64,000 bases of DNA from an uncultured Oscillospiraceae bacterium (GCA_947522735.1 CANNTZ010000006.1:5027-69026), one strand, 5' to 3'. Counted from the first letter of the stretch, positions 44,267 through 54,135 are shown. Translations and numbers: made by a program. Notes: generated by a model from the sequence alone, not told the origin.

Positions 44267-45274
44267 ATGAGGATTGCCGTCGATATTTTTGGAGGAGACA
44301 ACGCGCCGCTCGAGCCGCTGAAAGCGTGTATACGTGCGACAAAAGAGGGTATAGCCGGGATCATCGCTGTGGGCGACGAGGGCAGGATCAGAAGCGCGGC
44401 TGAAAAAGAAGGGCTGGATCTCACAGGGATAGAGATACTTCATGCGCCGTCGGTCATCCCTGTCGAGGCAAATCCGACCGATATCACAAAAAAATACGGC
44501 GACAGCTCGATGGCGGTCACGCTGAGAGCGGTTGCGGAGGGAAAGGCGGACGCTGCGATATCGGCGGGCAGCACAGGAGCGTTTGTCGTCGGCGCAACGC
44601 TGATAGTCAAGCGGATAAAGGGCGTGCGGCGCGCCGCCTTTGCGCCGGTGATCCCATCCGGCAAGGGCGCGTTCATGATGCTTGACGTGGGGGCGAACGT
44701 GGACTGTCGCCCGGAGATGCTGGTACAGTTCGCGCTGCTCGGCTCGATTTATATGGAAAAGGTGATGGGAGTCCGGAGCCCGACAGTCGGGCTTGTCAAC
44801 ATCGGCACAGAGGAGACCAAGGGGCAGGAGCTTCAGATCGAGGCCCACCGGCTGCTGAAGGACGCGCCGGTAAATTTCATAGGCAACGTCGAGCCGCGTT
44901 ATCTCCCCGGAGGCGCGTGCGACGTGGCGGTCGCCGACGGCTTCACCGGAAATATAGTGCTCAAGACGATGGAGGGCACCATCGGCGCGCTGTTTGGCGA
45001 GATTAAAAAGGTGCTCTACAGCTCCGCTATGACCAAGCTGGCTGCTCTGATGCTGAAGAAGGGGCTTGTTGGACTGAAAAGGAAGATGGATTACGCCGAA
45101 TACGGCGGAACCGCTCTGCTTGGCATCTCCAAGCCGATCGTAAAGGTTCACGGAGACTCAAGGGCAAAGACCTACGTCTCGGCGATGAGGCAGGCGGTCA
45201 GAATGTATGAGCTGAACGTCGTGGGGCTGATGTCGGAGGCTGTGAGCGCACAGAGGATGAAAGAGGAAGAATGA
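44267..45274 (+). CDS. plsX: phosphate acyltransferase PlsX
   Basis: 335 residues. PlsX makes acyl-phosphate from acyl-ACP for phospholipid synthesis. Family motifs: MRIAVDIFGGDNAPLEPLKAC-like N-terminus, ISAGSTGAFV near 105, MLDVGANVDCRPE near 145, and FTGNIVLKTMEG near 220. The ATG at 44267 follows AGGAAGGG by nine bases; ATGs at 44231 and 44258 are alternatives. The neighbouring rnc is expected, but the acyl carrier protein gene often found between plsX and rnc is absent here. Confidence 0.94.
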   Translation: MRIAVDIFGGDNAPLEPLKACIRATKEGIAGIIAVGDEGRIRSAAEKEGLDLTGIEILHAPSVIPVEANPTDITKKYGDSSMAVTLRAVAEGKADAAISAGSTGAFVVGATLIVKRIKGVRRAAFAPVIPSGKGAFMMLDVGANVDCRPEMLVQFALLGSIYMEKVMGVRSPTVGLVNIGTEETKGQELQIEAHRLLKDAPVNFIGNVEPRYLPGGACDVAVADGFTGNIVLKTMEGTIGALFGEIKKVLYSSAMTKLAALMLKKGLVGLKRKMDYAEYGGTALLGISKPIVKVHGDSRAKTYVSAMRQAVRMYELNVVGLMSEAVSAQRMKEEE

Positions 45275-45297
45275 CCGCGGTTTGAGCGGATCAATGA

Positions 45298-45993
45298 ATG
45301 GATACGGGTGCATTTTGCGTTATGAAGGACTTTCAGAAGGTAATAGGCTACAATTTCAGGGATGAGAAATATCTCACCGTCGCGCTGACCCACTCGTCCT
45401 ATGCCAACGAGCGCAAGGGTGCGACGGAATACAACGAGCGGCAGGAGTTTTTGGGCGACGCGGTGCTGTCAATCATCGTTTCGGACTACCTGTTTGAAAA
45501 TTTCACGCATATGCCGGAGGGCGAGCTGACAAAGACGCGCGCGGCGCTGGTCTGCGAAAAGACGCTGAGCGAGTTCGCACGCTCCATCGACCTTGGGCAC
45601 TACCTCTATCTCGGTCACGGAGAGATGCAGACCGGCGGCGCGAACCGGCCGTCGATACTCGCCGATGCCTTTGAGGCGCTGATAGCGGCGATATATCTCG
45701 ACGGCGGAATTGAGTGCGCACGGAAATTTGTGCTCGGCTTCGTCGTTCCGGCGCTCAAAAAGGCGCCAGAAAAGGCGAAGGATTACAAGACCGAGCTACA
45801 GGAGGTCATCCAGCAGAACCCGGAGGAGCGCCTTTGCTACGTGATGGCGGACGAATCCGGACCCGACCACGACAAGCGCTTCACCGCGGAGGTGCATCTG
45901 AACAGCAACATCATAGGCGTTGGAGTGGGCAGGAGCAAAAAGGAAGCGGAGCAGGCTGCGGCGTGCGAGGCGCTGCGGCTGATGGGGCTTTGA
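45298..45993 (+). CDS. rnc: ribonuclease III
   Basis: 231 residues. The catalytic domain (about 10-150) has the signature NERQEFLGDAVLSIIVSDYL, with the metal-binding Glu and Asp, and ADAFEALIAAIYLDGG. The double-stranded RNA-binding domain (about 160-230) has YKTELQEVIQQ and GVGRSKKEAEQAAACEAL. It cuts double-stranded RNA in rRNA maturation and decay. Start is uncertain: ATG 45298 has GGA four bases upstream, while ATG 45322 gives the family-typical MKDFQKVIGY N-terminus. The radical SAM gene begins two bases after the stop. Confidence 0.95.
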   Translation: MDTGAFCVMKDFQKVIGYNFRDEKYLTVALTHSSYANERKGATEYNERQEFLGDAVLSIIVSDYLFENFTHMPEGELTKTRAALVCEKTLSEFARSIDLGHYLYLGHGEMQTGGANRPSILADAFEALIAAIYLDGGIECARKFVLGFVVPALKKAPEKAKDYKTELQEVIQQNPEERLCYVMADESGPDHDKRFTAEVHLNSNIIGVGVGRSKKEAEQAAACEALRLMGL

Positions 45994-45994
45994 G

Positions 45995-47041
45995 ATGAAC
46001 GCAAAGCATGGAAACGTCGCGATATTTGTGCCGCACAACGGCTGCCCTAACATGTGCAGCTTCTGCAACCAACGCACCATCTCCGGCCAAAGCGCTCAGC
46101 CGGACGCGAAAACGGTGCGCGAGACATGCGAAAGAGCGGCGCGTGAGATGACCGTCGGCGCAAAAAATGCGCAGATTGCCTTTTTTGGCGGCAGCTTTAC
46201 GGCGATCGACCGTGGGCTGATGACGGAGCTGCTTGAGGCGGCGGCGGAGTTTGTAGAAAACGGCAGCTTTTCCGGAATACGCATTTCAACGCGTCCGGAT
46301 TGCATCGACGGAGAAACGCTCGATATACTCGCCCGCTATCACGTCGAGAGCATCGAGCTTGGCGCGCAGAGCATGGACGACCGGGTGCTTGCGATGAACC
46401 GGCGCGGCCACACCGTCGCGGACGTCGAAAACGCGGCGCGACTTGTCAAGAGCCGAGGCTTTTCGCTCGGCCTTCAGATGATGGTTGGGCTTTACGGAGA
46501 AAATCCACGCGATATTCCGACGGAAAACGGCGGAACGCTTGCAGGAAAGACGATGGAGACGGCGCGCAGGATAGCGGCGCTCGAGCCGGACGAGGTGCGG
46601 ATATATCCTGTGGCGGTGCTCGAGGGCACCGAGCTTGCGCGGCTTTTTTGCGAGGGAAAGTATTTTCCGCCAACCGTTGGCGAGGCGGTGGAGTGCTGCG
46701 CGCGGCTGATACCGTTCTTCGAGGCACACGGAATACGCATACTCCGCGTCGGACTGCACGCGTCGGACGGCGTGGGGACGCTGGCAGTCGCGGGAGCTTA
46801 TCACCCGGCGTTCAGAGAACTGTGCGACAATGAGTTGTATTTTAGGAAAATATTACGAATTGTAGAGAGCGACTGCGCAAAATGCGGGACGGTATATGTC
46901 GCTCCGCGTGAGCTGTCCAAGGCGCTCGGACAGAAACGGCGTAACGCCGTCAGGCTGGCGGAGATGGGCTTTGATCTGAGGATAGCCGCCGATCCGGCGG
47001 TGGAGCCGGGCAGTCTGCGGTTTGAGCGGCAGGGCGCATAA
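45995..47041 (+). CDS. Elp3-like radical SAM protein
   Basis: 348 residues. The iron-sulfur motif is CPNMCSFCNQ (residues about 17-26, CxxxCxxC), followed by FFGGSFTAID and ELGAQSMDDRVL, as in the Elp3/coproporphyrinogen-III-oxidase-like radical SAM branch. The C-terminal portion (about 250-348) has no acetyltransferase domain of full Elp3. The function is unproven; related short Elp3-like proteins sit between rnc and smc in many Clostridia, which suggests an RNA-modification role. It begins two bases after rnc and precedes smc by 100 bp. Confidence 0.85.
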   Translation: MNAKHGNVAIFVPHNGCPNMCSFCNQRTISGQSAQPDAKTVRETCERAAREMTVGAKNAQIAFFGGSFTAIDRGLMTELLEAAAEFVENGSFSGIRISTRPDCIDGETLDILARYHVESIELGAQSMDDRVLAMNRRGHTVADVENAARLVKSRGFSLGLQMMVGLYGENPRDIPTENGGTLAGKTMETARRIAALEPDEVRIYPVAVLEGTELARLFCEGKYFPPTVGEAVECCARLIPFFEAHGIRILRVGLHASDGVGTLAVAGAYHPAFRELCDNELYFRKILRIVESDCAKCGTVYVAPRELSKALGQKRRNAVRLAEMGFDLRIAADPAVEPGSLRFERQGA

Positions 47042-47141
47042 AAAATCTCAGGGAGATTTTTGCAAATTGCCGGAAATGCGCTTTCGGAAATTTGCAAAGA
47101 CCTCCGCAAATACGAAATAATTATCGGCAGGAAGTGTATCA

Positions 47142-50100
47142 TTGTACTTAAAAGCGCTTGAAATGCTCGGCTTCAAATCCTTTCCGGACAAGATAAGGCT
47201 GGAGCTGGGCAAGGGAATGACCGCGGTCGTGGGTCCGAACGGAAGCGGAAAGAGCAACATCAGCGACGCGATACGCTGGGTGCTCGGCGAGCAGTCCACA
47301 AAGACGCTGCGCGGAGCAAAGATGGAGGATATCATTTTCAACGGAACCGTGAACCGGCGCGCTCACGGCTTTGTGGACGTGCGCCTTGTTATAGACAATT
47401 GCGACCGTGGGCTGCAATGGGAGGCGGACGAGGTCGTCATTTCCCGCAAATATTACCGCAGCGGCGAAAGCGAGTATCGCATAAACGGTACGGCTGTGCG
47501 TTTGCGCGACATAACCGAGCTGCTGATGGACACCGGCCTTGGCCGCGACGGTTACTCGGTGATAGGGCAGGGGCGTGTTTCGGAGATTGTAAACGCAAAG
47601 CCGCTGCAAAGGCGCGAGATATTTGAGGAGGCGGCGGGTATCTCCAAGTTCCGCTATCGCCGCGAGGAGGCCGAAAAGCGTCTGGCGCAGGCGGAGGACA
47701 ATCTGCTGCGCCTGAAGGACATTTTGGCCGAGGTGGAGTCGCGGGTGGAGCCGCTGCGCAGACAGAGCGAAACAGCCCAGCGCTTTCTGAAGCTCTCGGA
47801 GGAGAAAAAGCTGCTGGAGGTGTCGCTGTGGATGAGCTCCATCGATAAGGCGCGCCGTAATCTGCGCGAGCAGGAGGACAAGATACTGCTTTGCAAGGGC
47901 GATTATGACGAGATCGACGCGCAGTACCGCGAAATAGAGAACGAGATCGACAGGGTTTTCGACGAGATGCAGCGGATAGCCGCCGATATCGAGGCGAAGC
48001 GCGAGGCGATACGCGATTTTGAGGAGCGTTCAGCGGAGCTTTCGTCGGTCAGGGCGGTGCTGCTAAACGACATAAAGCACGACGAGGAATCGATAGCGCG
48101 CGTCGAGCGCGAAATTTGCGAGGTACAGAGCGCCGCTGAGGAAACCGAGCAGCAAAAGAAAAGCCTCGCCGGGCGCATGGAGCGCAAGCAGGACGAGCGC
48201 CGAGAGACGGTGGAAAAGCTTGCCGCGCAGAACGCGCGGACGGCGGAAATGCTGGAGCAGCGCGGACGGCTGGCCGGAGAGCTGGCCGGGTTTGAACGCG
48301 ATTCCTCCGGGCTTGTGACAGAATACAACGGCGCGAACCTCGAACGCGCGAGAGCGCAGTCGGATATGGCGCAGCTTGAAAGCAGGAAGCAGCTACTCGA
48401 GCAGTCCCTTGCCGGCCGCGAGGAGCGTGTGCGCCAGCTTGAGGGAGAGCGGCAGGAGTGCGAGGCTCTGCTCGAAGATATCGACGAGCGTATGACGAGC
48501 CTTTCCAACACGGCGAAGGGTATAGAGCTGAAGCTTTCCGGACGTAAAAACCAGCTCGAAAAGCTGGACGCGGATATATCAAAAATGCGCCGCGGAAAGG
48601 ACGAACGGCTCTCCCGTGCAAAGCTGCTGGAGGATATGGAGCGCTCGATGGAGGGCTTCATGGGCAGCGTCAAGTTTGTGCTGGGGCAGGCGCAGCGCGG
48701 CTATCTGCGCGGCGTCCACGGGACGGTGTCGGAGAAGCTTGATGTGGATGCGGAAAACGCGCTCGCCATCGAGACTGCCCTCGGCGCCGCGATGCAGAAC
48801 ATTATAACAGACAACGAGGAGGTTGCGAAGCGCGCCGTCGGCGAGCTCAAACGCTCCAACATGGGTCGCGCGACCTTTCTCTCGATAACGTCGGTTCGCG
48901 GGAATCGTCTGAACGAGCGCGGTATCGAGGAGAGGAGCGGCTTTGTCGGAGTTGCGGCCGACCTTGTGCGCCGCGACGCGAAATATGACGGGATAGTGCT
49001 GAATCTGCTCGGTCGCACCGTCGTCGTGGAGACGCTCGACGACGCGGTGGACATGGCGCGGCAGTATTCGTACAGGTTCCGGATAGTCACGCTGGACGGT
49101 CAGGTGATTAACAGCGGCGGCTCCATCACCGGAGGCTCGTCAGTCAAAAACGCGGGCATACTCAGCCGCAGGAGCGAGATCAATCGTCTGCGTGCGGAGG
49201 CGCGGGAGATCGACGGGAAGATAGCAGACGCGATGAAGCCGTATAACGCCGCAAAGGAGGAGAGCGTCCGGCTTGGCGCGGCGTTGGTTGCGGCGCAGAG
49301 CGAATACAAGACCTGCTCCGAGGACAAGATACGCTACGACGCAGAGCTTCGCAGGATAGCGCAGCTCATCGAGGACGCGGGACGCAGCGGCGAGGAGAGC
49401 GAGCGCCAGCGCGCCGATGTCGAGGACAAGCTTAAAAAGGCGACCGAGATGAAAATCGCCTGTGAGGAAACGCTCTCGCGGCTGCAATACAGGATAGACG
49501 AGATAAACGCGCGGCGCGGCGAGCTGAGCGAAAAGGACGAGCGGCTCAAGGAGGAGACCGGAAGATCGCGCAGCGCCGAAGCTGAGCTGACGATAGCCAT
49601 TGCGGGCGTCGAGAAGGATATCGAGGTGCTGCGGCTGTCGGCGGAGCAGCTTGAGCGCCAGAGCGACGACCGCGCGGAGCGCATATCCGCGCTTGAGCGC
49701 CAGATTGAGAGCTACCAAGGACACATCGACGAGACGAACGAGCGGATAGAGCAGAACCGTGCGGCAGCACTGGAGCTTGAGAGAAACGCGGGTGAGGGCA
49801 AGCAGCTCATTGAGCAGGCGGCGCAGGCGCGGCTGGAGCTTGAGGCGCGGACGACGCAGATGCGCGCGAGCCAAAAGCAGACCACCGAGCGGCGCGAGCA
49901 GATTTCAAAGGAGCTGGTGCGCCTCGAGGAACGGCGCGACGCGGCGCAGTCGGAATACGACTCGTTGATAAAGCGGCTCTGGGAGGAATATGAGCTGACG
50001 CGCGCGCAGGCTGAGGAATTTGCGCAGGAGCTGGAAAGCATCTCGGCGGCACAAAGGCGGCTGGCGGAGGTGCGCGGCGCTATCAAGGCGCTCGGCGCGG

Positions 50101-50723
50101 TCAACCTCTCGGCAATAGAGGAATACAAGGAGGTCAGCGAGCGCTACGAGTTCCTGAAGGGGCAGCTTGAGGACGTCGAGCGCTCCCGCGACGAGATACG
50201 CGAGCTGATAGCGCAGCTCACAACCCAGATGCGCAGCGTATTCTCGGAAAAATTTGCGGTTATTGCCGAGAATTTTACAAGGATATTTGCAGAGCTGTTC
50301 GAGGGCGGAAGCGGAAAGCTGGTGCTAACCGACAACTCTGACGTGCTTGAGGCGGGCATCGATATTTCGGTGCAGCCGCCGGGAAAGATCATCAACAATC
50401 TGGCGGCGCTCTCCGGAGGAGAGCAGGCAATGGTCGCCATCGCGATATACTTCGCCATCCTCAAGGCAAGCCCCGCGCCATTCTGCATCCTCGACGAGAT
50501 CGACGCGGCGCTTGACGACGTTAACGTCACGCGCTATTCGAGCTACCTCGGACGGCTCGAGGACAAGACGCAGTTTATCGCCATCACCCATCGCCGCGGC
50601 ACGATGGAGGCCGCCGACGTGCTCTACGGAGTGACGATGCAGGAGGTCGGCGTCTCTAAGGTGCTAAAGCTTGACGTATCCGAGGTCGAGTCGAAGCTTG
50701 GAATAAGCGCCGAGGCAAAATAG
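47142..50723 (+). CDS. smc: chromosome segregation ATPase SMC, TTG start
   Basis: 1193 residues, the usual length. Walker A is VVGPNGSGKSNISDAIRW (near 27-44). Two long coiled coils (about 170-490 and 670-1000) flank the hinge (about 505-640, RGYLRGVHGTVSEK to GGSITGG). The C-terminal head has the signature LSGGEQAMVAIAIYFAIL, where LSGGE(R/K)ALTA is more usual, and Walker B FCILDEIDAALDD. SMC dimers with ScpAB organise and segregate the chromosome. The TTG at 47142 has AGGAAG 11 bases upstream, and the family N-terminus YLKALEMLGFKSF follows immediately. Confidence 0.96.
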   Translation: MYLKALEMLGFKSFPDKIRLELGKGMTAVVGPNGSGKSNISDAIRWVLGEQSTKTLRGAKMEDIIFNGTVNRRAHGFVDVRLVIDNCDRGLQWEADEVVISRKYYRSGESEYRINGTAVRLRDITELLMDTGLGRDGYSVIGQGRVSEIVNAKPLQRREIFEEAAGISKFRYRREEAEKRLAQAEDNLLRLKDILAEVESRVEPLRRQSETAQRFLKLSEEKKLLEVSLWMSSIDKARRNLREQEDKILLCKGDYDEIDAQYREIENEIDRVFDEMQRIAADIEAKREAIRDFEERSAELSSVRAVLLNDIKHDEESIARVEREICEVQSAAEETEQQKKSLAGRMERKQDERRETVEKLAAQNARTAEMLEQRGRLAGELAGFERDSSGLVTEYNGANLERARAQSDMAQLESRKQLLEQSLAGREERVRQLEGERQECEALLEDIDERMTSLSNTAKGIELKLSGRKNQLEKLDADISKMRRGKDERLSRAKLLEDMERSMEGFMGSVKFVLGQAQRGYLRGVHGTVSEKLDVDAENALAIETALGAAMQNIITDNEEVAKRAVGELKRSNMGRATFLSITSVRGNRLNERGIEERSGFVGVAADLVRRDAKYDGIVLNLLGRTVVVETLDDAVDMARQYSYRFRIVTLDGQVINSGGSITGGSSVKNAGILSRRSEINRLRAEAREIDGKIADAMKPYNAAKEESVRLGAALVAAQSEYKTCSEDKIRYDAELRRIAQLIEDAGRSGEESERQRADVEDKLKKATEMKIACEETLSRLQYRIDEINARRGELSEKDERLKEETGRSRSAEAELTIAIAGVEKDIEVLRLSAEQLERQSDDRAERISALERQIESYQGHIDETNERIEQNRAAALELERNAGEGKQLIEQAAQARLELEARTTQMRASQKQTTERREQISKELVRLEERRDAAQSEYDSLIKRLWEEYELTRAQAEEFAQELESISAAQRRLAEVRGAIKALGAVNLSAIEEYKEVSERYEFLKGQLEDVERSRDEIRELIAQLTTQMRSVFSEKFAVIAENFTRIFAELFEGGSGKLVLTDNSDVLEAGIDISVQPPGKIINNLAALSGGEQAMVAIAIYFAILKASPAPFCILDEIDAALDDVNVTRYSSYLGRLEDKTQFIAITHRRGTMEAADVLYGVTMQEVGVSKVLKLDVSEVESKLGISAEAK

Positions 50724-50758
50724 TATAAGCATACATTTTAATGTATAGGAGGATCACG

Positions 50759-51667
50759 ATGGGCTTTTTTGGAAAGATAGGCGAAGGGCTGAAAAAAACC
50801 AGAGATTCCATGAAAGAAAAGCTGGACGACCTGTTCGGAGCCTATAAAAGGATAGACGACGACCTTCTCGACGAGCTGGAGGAGACGTTGGTGCTCTCCG
50901 ACGTCGGCGGCGAGACCTCGATGCGTATCTGCGACGAGCTGCGCAAAAGAGTCAGGGCAAGCGGCGCGCGCGACGCCGGAGAGGTGCGTGCGATGCTGCG
51001 CGAGATCGTGGCGGAGATGACTGCGGGCGACTGCTCGCTCAGACTCGACACAAGGCCGTCGGTGATACTCGTCATCGGCGTCAACGGCGCGGGCAAGACC
51101 ACCACAATCGGCAAGCTGGCGTTGCGGCTGCAAAGGGAGGGCAAGAGCGTGCTGCTGGCGGCGGCGGACACTTTCCGTGCTGCGGCAATAGAGCAGCTCG
51201 AGGTTTGGGCGCAGCGGGCAAGCTGCCCGATGGTCAAGCATGAGCAGGGCAGCGACCCCGCGGCAGTCGTCTACGACGCGATACAGGCGGGCAAGGCGCG
51301 CGGGACGGACGTGATAATCTGCGACACCGCCGGACGGCTGCAAAACAAGAAAAACCTGATGGACGAGCTGGCGAAGATATCCCGCGTCATCTCGCGCGAG
51401 GCGGAGGGCTGCGACGTCGAGGTGCTGCTGGTGCTGGATGCGACGACAGGTCAGAACGCACTCAATCAGGCGCGACAGTTCAAGGCGGCGGCTGGACTGA
51501 CCGGAATAGTTTTGACAAAGCTGGACGGAACCGCCAAGGGCGGCGTGATAATCGGTATAATCGAGGAGCTGAAGATACCGGTGAAGCTCGTCGGCGTCGG
51601 CGAGAAGATAGAGGACTTGCAGCCGTTTGATCCGGAGGAGTTTGCAGCCGGTATATTCGGCGAATAA
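50759..51667 (+). CDS. ftsY: signal recognition particle receptor FtsY
   Basis: 302 residues, a short FtsY lacking the long acidic N-terminal domain of E. coli. The NG GTPase is complete: helical N domain (1-95), then G1 GVNGAGKTTTIGKLA, DTFRAAAIEQL, G3 DTAGR, G4 TKLDGTAKGG and the G5 region VGVGEKIEDLQPF. It docks ribosome-SRP complexes at the membrane. The ATG at 50759 follows GGAGG; an in-frame ATG at 50741 precedes that site. It lies 35 bp after smc, the conserved order. Confidence 0.96.
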   Translation: MGFFGKIGEGLKKTRDSMKEKLDDLFGAYKRIDDDLLDELEETLVLSDVGGETSMRICDELRKRVRASGARDAGEVRAMLREIVAEMTAGDCSLRLDTRPSVILVIGVNGAGKTTTIGKLALRLQREGKSVLLAAADTFRAAAIEQLEVWAQRASCPMVKHEQGSDPAAVVYDAIQAGKARGTDVIICDTAGRLQNKKNLMDELAKISRVISREAEGCDVEVLLVLDATTGQNALNQARQFKAAAGLTGIVLTKLDGTAKGGVIIGIIEELKIPVKLVGVGEKIEDLQPFDPEEFAAGIFGE

Positions 51668-51709
51668 ATATACAGACATTCCACTGCAAACCGAAACAGG
51701 GTGAAAAAA

Positions 51710-52303
51710 TTGAGCAGGACAAAAATAGTGCTCGCCTCCGGCAACCGGAAAAAGCTGGCGGAGCTGCGGCGGATATTAGAGCCGATGGGCTTTGAGGTGA
51801 TACCTAAGGACGAGGCGGGCGTTGACTTTGACCCGGAGGAAAACGGGAGCACCTTTGCGGAGAACGCGAGGATAAAGGCGGAGACAGTGAGCCGCGCGAC
51901 GGGCTTGACGGCGGTTGCGGACGATTCCGGGCTGTGCGTGGACGCGCTCGGCGGCGCGCCGGGAGTGTATTCGGCGAGATACGCGGGCGAGAATGCAACG
52001 GACGGAGACAGGATAGATAAGCTGCTTCGCGAGCTCGACGGCGTGCCGGAGGAAAAGCGCGGCGCACGGTTCGTCTCTGCGGTTTGCGTATATTTTCCGG
52101 ACGGACGGATCGTCGAGGCGCAGGGCGTGTGCGAGGGAAAAATTGCCTTTGAGCGGCACGGCTGCGGCGGCTTTGGCTATGACCCGGTGTTCATGGCGGG
52201 AGAAAAGAGCTTCGGCGAGCTTTCCGCAGAGGAAAAGGACGCGCTGAGCCACCGCGGCAACGCGCTGCGGGCGCTCAGGGACAAGCTGAGAAAAGACATG
52301 TGA
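51710..52303 (+). CDS. rdgB: RdgB/HAM1 non-canonical purine NTP pyrophosphatase
   Basis: 197 residues. LASGNRKKLAELRRIL at the N-terminus binds the triphosphate, FAENARIKA and VADDSGLCVDALGGAPGVYSAR hold the metal and base pockets, and GCGGFGYDPVF and LSHRGNALRAL close the active site. It hydrolyses dITP, XTP and ITP to keep them out of nucleic acids. The TTG start at 51710 is six bases after AGGGTG; a GTG at 51701 is the alternative. It follows ftsY by 40 bp. Confidence 0.95.
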   Translation: MSRTKIVLASGNRKKLAELRRILEPMGFEVIPKDEAGVDFDPEENGSTFAENARIKAETVSRATGLTAVADDSGLCVDALGGAPGVYSARYAGENATDGDRIDKLLRELDGVPEEKRGARFVSAVCVYFPDGRIVEAQGVCEGKIAFERHGCGGFGYDPVFMAGEKSFGELSAEEKDALSHRGNALRALRDKLRKDM

Positions 52304-52411
52304 CCCGCGCGGCGCTTCTGAGATTTTCACCGCAAGGGAGCGGAGGAACGGCTTGACGGCCCAGAATGGGACGCATTTGGCAGAGGCGAAAAAATCGAAA
52401 GGAGAAAAGAC

Positions 52412-52702
52412 GTGCTTACAAGTAAACAGCGCGCAAGGCTGCGCGCAATGGCAAACGGATTCGACGTGCTCTATCAGGTGGGAAAGGGCGGCATTGCCGA
52501 CACCATCGTCGCACAGACGCAGGACGCGCTTGAGGCAAGGGAGCTTATAAAGCTATCGGTGCTGGAAAATTCGCCTTATACGGCGCGTGAGGCCGCCGGA
52601 GAGCTTGCAGAGCGCACCGGCGCGGATGTGGTGCAGGTCATCGGCAAGCGCTTTGTACTCTACCGCAGAAGCAGGAAAAAGCCGGTTATCGAGCTTGACT
52701 GA
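52412..52702 (+). CDS. yhbY: YhbY-type CRM-domain RNA-binding protein
   Basis: 96 residues. The protein is a single CRM/YhbY domain: LTSKQRARLRAMANGFDVLYQVGKGGI, then LEARELIKLSVLENS and the end VIGKRFVLYRR. YhbY binds the pre-50S ribosome. The GTG at 52412 follows AAAGGAG. It lies between rdgB and nadD, as in many Bacillota. Confidence 0.93.
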   Translation: MLTSKQRARLRAMANGFDVLYQVGKGGIADTIVAQTQDALEARELIKLSVLENSPYTAREAAGELAERTGADVVQVIGKRFVLYRRSRKKPVIELD

Positions 52703-52720
52703 CGGACGGAGGCGGTGGAT

Positions 52721-53326
52721 ATGATAGGTATACTTGGCGGCACCTTCAACCCGCTGCACATGGGACATATACTGCTGGCGCGCGGCGCGGCGGAGCAGTA
52801 CGGGCTTGAAAAGGTGCTGCTTATACCGGCGAACGTGCCGCCGCACAAGACGGCGCTCGACTTGGCGGACGCATGCCGCAGGCTGGAGCTCTGCCGCATC
52901 GTGGCGGAGCGCGACCCGCTGTTCGAGGCGTGTGATATCGAGATAAAGCGGCAGGGCCGGAGCTATACGGCGGACACGCTTGAGGAGCTTACGGCGCTGT
53001 ATCCCGACAAGGAGCTTGCGCTCATCATGGGCGGCGACATGTTTTTGACGCTCGACAAATGGGTGCGCTGGCGGGAGATACTGCGGCTGGCGCACATCTG
53101 TCCGGCGATGCGGCGCGGCTTTGAGGGCGATTACGCAGGCTACAGGGAGATGCTGGAGCGCGAGGGTGCGCGAATACTGCCGGTGAACGTCGAGCTGCCG
53201 GAGCTTTCCTCAACCGAACTGCGCGCAAGACTGCGCCGCGGCGAGGATGTGACCGGCCTTGTTCCGGACGGCGTTGCTGAATATATATACAAAAACGGAC
53301 TGTATGCAGAAGATGAAAAGCAATAA
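52721..53326 (+). CDS. nadD: nicotinate-nucleotide adenylyltransferase
   Basis: 201 residues. ILGGTFNPLHMGHI at the N-terminus contains the (T/H)xxH nucleotidyltransferase motif. PANVPPHKT near 40 and SSTELRARLRRGED near 165 (with the ISTTxIR-like second motif) complete the active site. It adenylates nicotinate mononucleotide on the way to NAD. The ATG at 52721 follows GGAGG. The stop lies inside the start region of yqeK, so the genes overlap. Confidence 0.95.
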   Translation: MIGILGGTFNPLHMGHILLARGAAEQYGLEKVLLIPANVPPHKTALDLADACRRLELCRIVAERDPLFEACDIEIKRQGRSYTADTLEELTALYPDKELALIMGGDMFLTLDKWVRWREILRLAHICPAMRRGFEGDYAGYREMLEREGARILPVNVELPELSSTELRARLRRGEDVTGLVPDGVAEYIYKNGLYAEDEKQ

Positions 53327-53936
53327 CGAAGCAGGCTATGCCGAAGGCGCGGAGCTTGAAGGGCTGCGTCTGATAGCCAAAAACAGAATGAGCGAGCACC
53401 GCTATATTCACACGGTGAGTGTGGCGGAGAGGGCAGCGAAGCTTGCGAAAATATACGGCGAGGATGAATATAAGGCGTACAAGGCCGGGCTGCTGCACGA
53501 TATCTGCAAGGACACCTCGAAAGAGGAGCAGCTCGCACTGATCATGAGGTATCTTCCGGATTTTGAGACGTGCGCGCCGGAGTGGTATCGCTCTCAGGCG
53601 CTGTGGCACTCGCTTGCGGCAGCGCTTTATGCAGAGCATGAATTGCGCGAGAGCGACCCGGAGATACTGAACGCGATACGTTATCACACCAGCGCGCGCG
53701 CAGGAATGTCGCGGCTCGAGGAGCTTGTCTACCTTGCCGACCTAACCTCCGCCGAGCGCGATTATCCTGATGTCGGCGTCGTCCGGCGGCTCTCGGAGAC
53801 GGATGTCTCCGCGGCGATGCTATATTCGCTGCAATATATCGTCTGCGATCTCGTCAAAAAGGGCGCGCTGCTTACGCCGGAAACTGCGGAGGCGTACAAT
53901 CAGTACGCGCAGGCGAGCCCGGCCGCCGGCAAATAA
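53304..53936 (+). CDS. yqeK: YqeK-family HD-domain hydrolase (Ap4A hydrolase)
   Basis: 210 residues. The HD phosphohydrolase metal ligands are visible: HRYIHTVSVAERA (His), LLHDICKD (His-Asp), WHSLAAALYAE (His), RYHTSARAGM (His) and YLADLTSAERDY (Asp). YqeK proteins symmetrically hydrolyse Ap4A. The start overlaps nadD by about 20 bases; ATG 53304 and 53313 are both possible and neither has a strong ribosome site, so coupling to nadD is likely. The rsfS gene follows after a 200-bp gap with its own promoter. Confidence 0.93.
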   Translation: MQKMKSNNEAGYAEGAELEGLRLIAKNRMSEHRYIHTVSVAERAAKLAKIYGEDEYKAYKAGLLHDICKDTSKEEQLALIMRYLPDFETCAPEWYRSQALWHSLAAALYAEHELRESDPEILNAIRYHTSARAGMSRLEELVYLADLTSAERDYPDVGVVRRLSETDVSAAMLYSLQYIVCDLVKKGALLTPETAEAYNQYAQASPAAGK

Positions 53937-54064
53937 AGCGCCGGGAACGGATTGAATGGACGGTCGTCGGGGCGGGATGATGCCGGCGCTGATATATGTG
54001 GCGCCCGCAAACGCTGTCGACGCGAAATATTTGCAGAGAAGCCGTCTTATCGCCGCTTGGAAGA

Positions 54065-54093
54065 TTGACAAAGTGGAGAAAATAGGATAAAAT
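54065..54093 (+). promoter_or_regulatory. sigma-A-type promoter of rsfS
   Basis: TTGACA (54065-54070) and TAAAAT (54088-54093) with a 17-bp spacer, about 43 bp before the rsfS start. Confidence 0.75.
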
Positions 54094-54135
54094 ATAATAT
54101 TATATCACTCAATTTAGGTGTGGAGGATGAAAAAT

